11,256 nucleotides of DNA from Candidatus Fermentibacteraceae bacterium (GTDB lineage: Bacteria > Fermentibacterota > Fermentibacteria > Fermentibacterales > JCC-6). Positions 7,108 to 11,256 of this stretch are shown here, one piece after another (the stretch's first letter is position 1; every line of letters begins with the position of its first letter). Location of the stretch: contig JAUVJW010000030.1 in the NCBI GenBank assembly GCA_030596465.1, positions 1-11,256 of the forward strand. Direction: 5' to 3'. The notes under the pieces are model-generated. The model was given only the letters and a program-made list of their open reading frames with translations. It was not told where the DNA came from and ran no database searches. A program made the translations under genes and the position numbers.

Positions 7108-10100
7108 TTGGCCGGTATTCACAGTGACAAGTTTTCATCTTCCGATACGTTGACAGGGCTGGGGGATAAAGATTCCTTCTCCAGGAAGTTGACCAGCTGT
7201 ATTTCCGACAATTCCCCGGAAAGTGCTGTATTTTCTTTAATCATGATTGATATAGATCACTTTAAAAGTATTAATGACGGTTTCGGGCACAGACGAGGTG
7301 ATCAAATTCTATCGGAGTTTGGCAGAAGAGTTTTAGAAATATCCAGAGAAAAAGATATGATGTTCAGGTACGGCGGTGACGAGTTCACTGGAATACTTCC
7401 CGGGGCAGACAGGGAAGAGGCTCTGAGATTTGCCCATCGCCTGCTGGAGAAGGTTGGCGGAAAAGAATTTGAGGGAAATCCTCCTCTGTTCATTACCTTG
7501 AGTATTGGTGTTGCTCAGTTTCCGGTGGACGGGCGTTCAGCAAGGGAACTCTTTGATACCGCCGATAGAAGGCTGTATGTGGGCAAGCGGTCTGGCCGTA
7601 ATAAAATTGTTTCTATTGATAACCCTGATAATATTGAAAACATTACCAATGTAAAAAGCAGACTTCTGGGAAGAGAAAAGGAGCTTGCTTCCTTTATGCT
7701 TTTCTCTGAGGAGGCTGCCGATAAGGGAAGAGGCTTTTTTCTTGTTCTTGGTCCGGATGGCGCGGGCAAAAGCTGTTTTCTTGATGCTGCGGCATCACTT
7801 CTCTCTCTGAGTGATTACAAACTTCTGAAGGTATCCGGAACAAGATCCGATATGCAGATACCACACCTGGCTCTTGCCTCCGCACTGGGTTGTGAGGCTG
7901 AGGGAGATGCGGTTATTGATGCTCTTTATTCATCCGCAGGGGTTTCTATGTGCCTGGGTGTATTTCTCAAAGACATGCATTTGATTGATCGGTCATCAAT
8001 TGAGGATCTTCTGAAATTTTACACTATTTATCCAGGATGGATGGTGATAGCAGCCTCTACTGAAAGAAGCATGCTTAGTCAGAGTGGCGATTTTGGCGGG
8101 GTTTCAGCCTCTATTCGACTGGGTTCTATTTCTCAGGAAGACTGTAGAGCATGGTTCAGGGCTGTTTTGATGTGGGATCCTCCCGAGGGTTTTCTCGAGT
8201 GGTTCCACAGTGAGACCGGTGGTCTTCCCGGCTTTTTCGCTCAGGGAATCAAGCATCTTGAGAGAAGGGGATACCTTTTCAGTAAAAGTGGCAGCTATGA
8301 AATAGACAGCGAGTGCATGAATTTCCCACTGGGTAACAGACTGGCTTTCGGGACAACCGCCGAAATTAACAACCTTCCCGTTGATCTCACTCCGTTCCTC
8401 GGAAGAGAGGAGGAACTGGGTCGAATCAGAGAATTGCTGGACGATGGAGCAAGACTCATCACACTCAAGGGCATGAGTGGCATGGGTTGCAGACGGCTTG
8501 CCATCAGGGCGGCAGGGCAGAATGAATCCATGTTTTCCACAGGGATATGTCTTTTGGATTGTAAACCTTCTGGCGAGTCCGTACCTGTTAAACTCGCCGC
8601 AGAGCTATCTCTGCCTTCGGGCAGAGATGCAGAAACAAGCATTGAGAGCTTTCTTACAGATGCTGAGATGCTCCTTGTCCTTCTAAATGTCAGCTCCGGA
8701 GATGAAATGGTTCCTTTCATTTCCCGGCTTAATCAAAACTGCGATGAGTTGACTATTCTGGTTACATCAAGGGTTCCACTGGATATCTACGGTGAAGTGG
8801 TTGTACCGGTCAGCGGAGTTTCCACAGTGCGGCCCTCTGATGATACTCCCTCTGATGCAGCTGGAATATTCATTCAGGCAGCTGAACGACTTGCTGGAAT
8901 TCGATTTTCCGGAGATCTCAATTTGAATGTGGTAGAGGATATATGTACACTTCTCAATGGAACTCCTCTGGCAATTGAGCTTGCCGCGTCCTGGATCAGG
9001 GTAATGTCCGTTTCTTCTATTTGCAGAAGGATTCGTGCCAATCCATCATTTCTTGGTGGTACGGATAAGGAAAAAACCACAGACGGACTCTCTGATCTGT
9101 TCCAGCATTCCTGGGAGCAACTTTCCACGGCAGAGAGAAATGCTGTTTCCCGGCTGACCGTATTTGCCGGACATTTCACAGTGGAGGAAGCTGAGGAAAT
9201 TTCAGATGTATCCCTGGAGATGATTATGTCTCTTGTGGACAGATCGTTTCTTCTCCGGGATGATCAGGGAATACATATCCCTGCTTTGACCAGCGACTTT
9301 ATTATGCAGGAACAAAATCCATATTCCAAAGGCTTTGAGGTTGCCCGGGAGATGCACTGCCGGTTTTTTGCCTCCAGAGCGGTAACTTTTGGGGCGATGG
9401 CTCGCACGGGCAGGGAGGCTGGACGGGGGCTGGACGGTATCAAGGACTCATTCAGTGATATTTCCATTGCCTGGAAATTTGCGCTTGAGAAAGGCAGATA
9501 CAGGTTTCTTCGACAGATGTTGAATCCTCTGTCAATCTATTGTCTTGACAGGGGCAGGTTCCGAACAGGGTTTAATATGCTGGAAGAAACAGTCTCAAAT
9601 GCTGTTGACGAGCCGACTGACGGGCTCAGGGCTATTATTCTTTCCTACCAGAGTATTCTTGCCTTCCGGATGGGGCGTGCCGCAATGTCATTGCAGCTTA
9701 TACAGGAGGCTCTTGAACTGACTTCGGGCACAACTGACTGTGACCGGGCCACCGTTCTTTTCACGAAGGGTCGAATGATGGTTGCGCAGGGGAAGCTTTC
9801 CACGGCGGAAGGTTTCTTAAAACAGGCTCTTGACATATTCTCAGGAGAGAACAGGCACATAGAGGCTCTTGAAGTAGAACTTCAGATGATAAAGCGCAAC
9901 CTGCGCAGCGGTAACTATAATCTTGTGCGCTCAACACTGCCTTCAGTAGCTGAAAGGTGCAGGAAGTTTTCCTTTCGCAATGGAGAATGGAAAACAAGAT
10001 TGTATATGGGTAACCTGGCTGCGGCAGATGGAGACTTCAGGCGAGCAAGAGAGGCTTTCCTGAATTATTTATCGGCGGTTAAAACAGCCGGTTATACCGG

Positions 10101-10743
10101 TCTTTGCGCTATGGCTCTTAATGAAGTGGCTGGTGTTGAAGCCAGTCAGGGCAGTTATGGAGAGGCCGAACAGCATTATCTGGCCGCCGCGGAATACTTT
10201 AAGAGAATTGGCAGCGCTCAGGGGCAAGCAGGTATCAAGCTCAATCTGGCAATTGTGAACCAGATGCGAGGTAAAGACAGTGAAGTTAAGAAAAGTTATA
10301 CAGAAGCTCTTGTACTTGGAGAGAAAGCTCATGATGAGAACATCATTGCCAACTCTCTCTGCGGGCTTGCCTTTTACTGTATCGATTCTAAAGAAGTGGA
10401 AAAGGCGGATTCTTTTCTCAGAAGAGCCGCGGGAATTGCCAATCGTTCCGGCAACAAACCCATTCTCATTAGAGCGTTGTACGGCCTTGCTGTTCTTGAT
10501 CGCTTGAACAGCAACCCGATTCGCTCTGCGGTAACAGCTCTTGCTCTTCTCCATAACCAGTCCGCGGATTCAGAGTCTGAAGGCTTCTGTGTGGATCTCA
10601 TGGGTAAGCTGCGGAAAGACCTCGGTGAAGAAAAAATGGAAGAGTTGCAGCAGGGTACTGAGAGCATTTCTCTACATGAGTTGCTGGGTATGCATGACAT
10701 CGCGGATGAACTGGACGAAGATGGAGCTTACCGGGCGCTCTGA
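7108..10743 (+). CDS. GGDEF diguanylate cyclase fused to tandem STAND-like NTPase modules and a TPR-like C-terminus
   Basis: This 1,211-residue protein shows no signal peptide or membrane helix, so it is probably cytoplasmic. Domains: GGDEF (about 13-170) with 'DTLTGL' (13-18), metal-site D48, 'INDGFGH' (55-61), active site 'RYGGDEF' (87-93) and I-site R80-x-x-D83, so it should make c-di-GMP with product inhibition. NTPase module 1 (about 184-415): 'LLGREKEL' (186-193), Walker A 'GPDGAGKS' (215-222), Walker B-like 'LKDMHLID' (287-294) and 'GGLP' (371-374). NTPase module 2 (about 423-720): 'LGREEEL' (431-437), a degenerate P-loop 'GMSGMGCRR' (455-463), 'LLVLLN' (522-527) lacking the Walker B Asp, 'LVTSRVPL' (551-558) and 'LLNGTPLAIELAA' (615-627), like AfsR/LuxR-associated predicted ATPases. 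The C-terminal part (about 785-1150) is helical with TPR-like pairs, e.g. 'YGEAEQHYLAAAEYF' (1017-1031). The cyclase is at the N-terminus, so sensing is probably through the C-terminal repeats. The stimulus is unknown. Confidence 0.88.
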   Translation: MAGIHSDKFSSSDTLTGLGDKDSFSRKLTSCISDNSPESAVFSLIMIDIDHFKSINDGFGHRRGDQILSEFGRRVLEISREKDMMFRYGGDEFTGILPGADREEALRFAHRLLEKVGGKEFEGNPPLFITLSIGVAQFPVDGRSARELFDTADRRLYVGKRSGRNKIVSIDNPDNIENITNVKSRLLGREKELASFMLFSEEAADKGRGFFLVLGPDGAGKSCFLDAAASLLSLSDYKLLKVSGTRSDMQIPHLALASALGCEAEGDAVIDALYSSAGVSMCLGVFLKDMHLIDRSSIEDLLKFYTIYPGWMVIAASTERSMLSQSGDFGGVSASIRLGSISQEDCRAWFRAVLMWDPPEGFLEWFHSETGGLPGFFAQGIKHLERRGYLFSKSGSYEIDSECMNFPLGNRLAFGTTAEINNLPVDLTPFLGREEELGRIRELLDDGARLITLKGMSGMGCRRLAIRAAGQNESMFSTGICLLDCKPSGESVPVKLAAELSLPSGRDAETSIESFLTDAEMLLVLLNVSSGDEMVPFISRLNQNCDELTILVTSRVPLDIYGEVVVPVSGVSTVRPSDDTPSDAAGIFIQAAERLAGIRFSGDLNLNVVEDICTLLNGTPLAIELAASWIRVMSVSSICRRIRANPSFLGGTDKEKTTDGLSDLFQHSWEQLSTAERNAVSRLTVFAGHFTVEEAEEISDVSLEMIMSLVDRSFLLRDDQGIHIPALTSDFIMQEQNPYSKGFEVAREMHCRFFASRAVTFGAMARTGREAGRGLDGIKDSFSDISIAWKFALEKGRYRFLRQMLNPLSIYCLDRGRFRTGFNMLEETVSNAVDEPTDGLRAIILSYQSILAFRMGRAAMSLQLIQEALELTSGTTDCDRATVLFTKGRMMVAQGKLSTAEGFLKQALDIFSGENRHIEALEVELQMIKRNLRSGNYNLVRSTLPSVAERCRKFSFRNGEWKTRLYMGNLAAADGDFRRAREAFLNYLSAVKTAGYTGLCAMALNEVAGVEASQGSYGEAEQHYLAAAEYFKRIGSAQGQAGIKLNLAIVNQMRGKDSEVKKSYTEALVLGEKAHDENIIANSLCGLAFYCIDSKEVEKADSFLRRAAGIANRSGNKPILIRALYGLAVLDRLNSNPIRSAVTALALLHNQSADSESEGFCVDLMGKLRKDLGEEKMEELQQGTESISLHELLGMHDIADELDEDGAYRAL

Positions 10744-10765
10744 AAGCATTTTAATTAAATCTCAT

Positions 10766-11256
10766 TCAATTTCCCAGTTTTACACAATTTACGAAACCGT
10801 TACCAGTATCTGTCTGCAGTCTTAAGAGATAACACCCGGAGGCAAGATCAGATGAAGGGTTCCACTGAACGGAGTGTTCACCTGCCGGGAACGTACCTGT
10901 TTCAACAACATCAACAATTCTGCCGTCAAGACCGTATACAGTAATAGAAGTACTCATCTGTGAAGGCAGGCTGCAGGTAATGCGAAGGCTGGACGAGAAC
11001 GGATTGGGGGAAACGGAAGTAATCTCAACAGCAGGGGAAAGATCACCGGATTCAATACCGGTCTCAGGGGCATATTTAATCAGAAGTCCCTGGCTGTTTC
11101 CCCTCCCGGCTGCGATGTATCCGCCCTGGGAAAGCTGCCTGACAGAGTAGATAACTGAACAACCGGAATTGTATACGAAATCACGCCAGAGAAAACTGCC
11201 CTCATAATCCATTCTGTTGATCATTCCGCTTTGCTCAATAGAAGAATTACCATTTA
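10766..11256 (-). CDS. C-terminal end of a secreted/surface protein with a type IX-like sorting domain
   Basis: Only the 3' end (162 complete codons plus the stop) is in the window; the frame stays open through the window edge, so the Met at 11222-11224 is probably not the start. The visible N-terminal part has a 'W..F....GCSVIYSVRQLSQGGYIAAG'-type unit (about 11195-11105) followed by 'GLLIKYAPETG', resembling propeller-like repeats ('sv..t.DGGYI.aG....liK.d..G') in large surface proteins. After a short linker comes an Ig-like C-terminal domain (about 11020-10769): 'SPNPF' (10997-11011), 'ITVYGLDGRIV', 'PAGEHSVQWN', 'SGCYLLRLQT' and a final 'CVKLGN'. This is the pattern of FlgD-like/Por secretion (type IX) sorting tails. 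Such tails direct export across the outer membrane in FCB bacteria. Passenger function cannot be read here. It converges on the GGDEF gene with 22 bp between stop codons. Confidence 0.8.
   Translation of the reverse strand, partial: NGNSSIEQSGMINRMDYEGSFLWRDFVYNSGCSVIYSVRQLSQGGYIAAGRGNSQGLLIKYAPETGIESGDLSPAVEITSVSPNPFSSSLRITCSLPSQMSTSITVYGLDGRIVDVVETGTFPAGEHSVQWNPSSDLASGCYLLRLQTDTGNGFVNCVKLGN

Noticed and set aside
7091..7153. ATG at 7091 as a start or leader peptide before the GGDEF gene
   Set aside because: It is out of frame with the GGDEF gene and encodes only about 20 residues; its start lies within the stem/ribosome-binding region with no Shine-Dalgarno of its own.
10069..10554. 161-residue open frame antisense to the TPR region of the GGDEF gene
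   Set aside because: No domain, no clear ribosome binding site, and the + strand frame is strongly supported by its repeat pattern.
10750..10759. AT-only palindrome TTTAATTAAA between the convergent genes as a terminator
   Set aside because: It is a loopless AT palindrome of 10 bp with no GC stem, so it would not form a stable terminator hairpin.
10541..10825. 94-residue + strand frame running past the end of the GGDEF gene
   Set aside because: It overlaps two supported genes and has no recognisable motif.
10766..11224. A complete 152-residue - strand protein starting at 11224
   Set aside because: The frame stays open to the window edge, the preceding residues continue the same protein style, and a bare sorting domain with half a repeat is not a plausible whole gene.
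1..11256. CRISPR arrays, tRNA or rRNA genes, insertion sequences
   Set aside because: No regularly spaced repeats, tRNA-like cloverleaf or rRNA motifs, or transposase-like proteins were seen; nearly all bases are covered by supported genes.

Overview
The window (11,256 bp, roughly mid-GC by eye) is a dense bacterial chromosomal segment. It has five overlapping housekeeping-type genes on the + strand, then a large + strand signalling gene, then the 3' end of a convergent - strand gene. Three features suggest an FCB-superphylum bacterium or a related candidate phylum of the Fermentibacteria/Cloacimonetes/WOR-3 type. The SMC protein has an 'ESKMV' variant of the usual 'QG' region next to its ATPase head, resembling the Bacteroidetes/Chlorobi form, and a 'VSEYDE...LTEQRDDL' segment also like theirs. 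The - strand protein ends in a 'SPNPF...'-type C-terminal sorting tail of the kind linked to type IX secretion. This assignment is inference by eye, not a database result.

Region 1 (1-7033) is a single translationally coupled array: recN (5' end outside the window), a CDP-alcohol phosphatidyltransferase (probably pgsA), smc, ftsY and an ABC transporter ATPase. Consecutive genes overlap by 4, 11, 4 and 8 bp, and I see no room for internal terminators. The set joins DNA break repair (RecN), chromosome organisation (SMC), anionic phospholipid synthesis (PgsA-like), membrane targeting of proteins (FtsY) and an orphan ABC ATPase with no permease gene in view.

Region 2 (7034-7107) is the only sizeable + strand gap. 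It holds a plausible promoter and a long-range 12-bp inverted repeat. The right arm of that repeat contains the Shine-Dalgarno sequence of the next gene, so a readthrough transcript from region 1 could be translationally masked.

Region 3 (7108-10743) encodes a 1,211-residue soluble protein. It has an N-terminal GGDEF diguanylate cyclase with an intact active site and intact RxxD inhibitory site, two tandem STAND-like NTPase modules, and a long helical TPR-type C-terminus. The second NTPase module has lost both its Walker A lysine and its Walker B aspartate. This resembles known cyclase-ATPase-TPR signalling proteins, but with a c-di-GMP synthase in the cyclase position. It is the most interesting object in the window.

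Region 4 (10766-11256, - strand) is the C-terminal end of a secreted or surface protein with a propeller-like repeat and a type IX-style sorting domain. It converges on region 3 with only 22 bp between the two stop codons.
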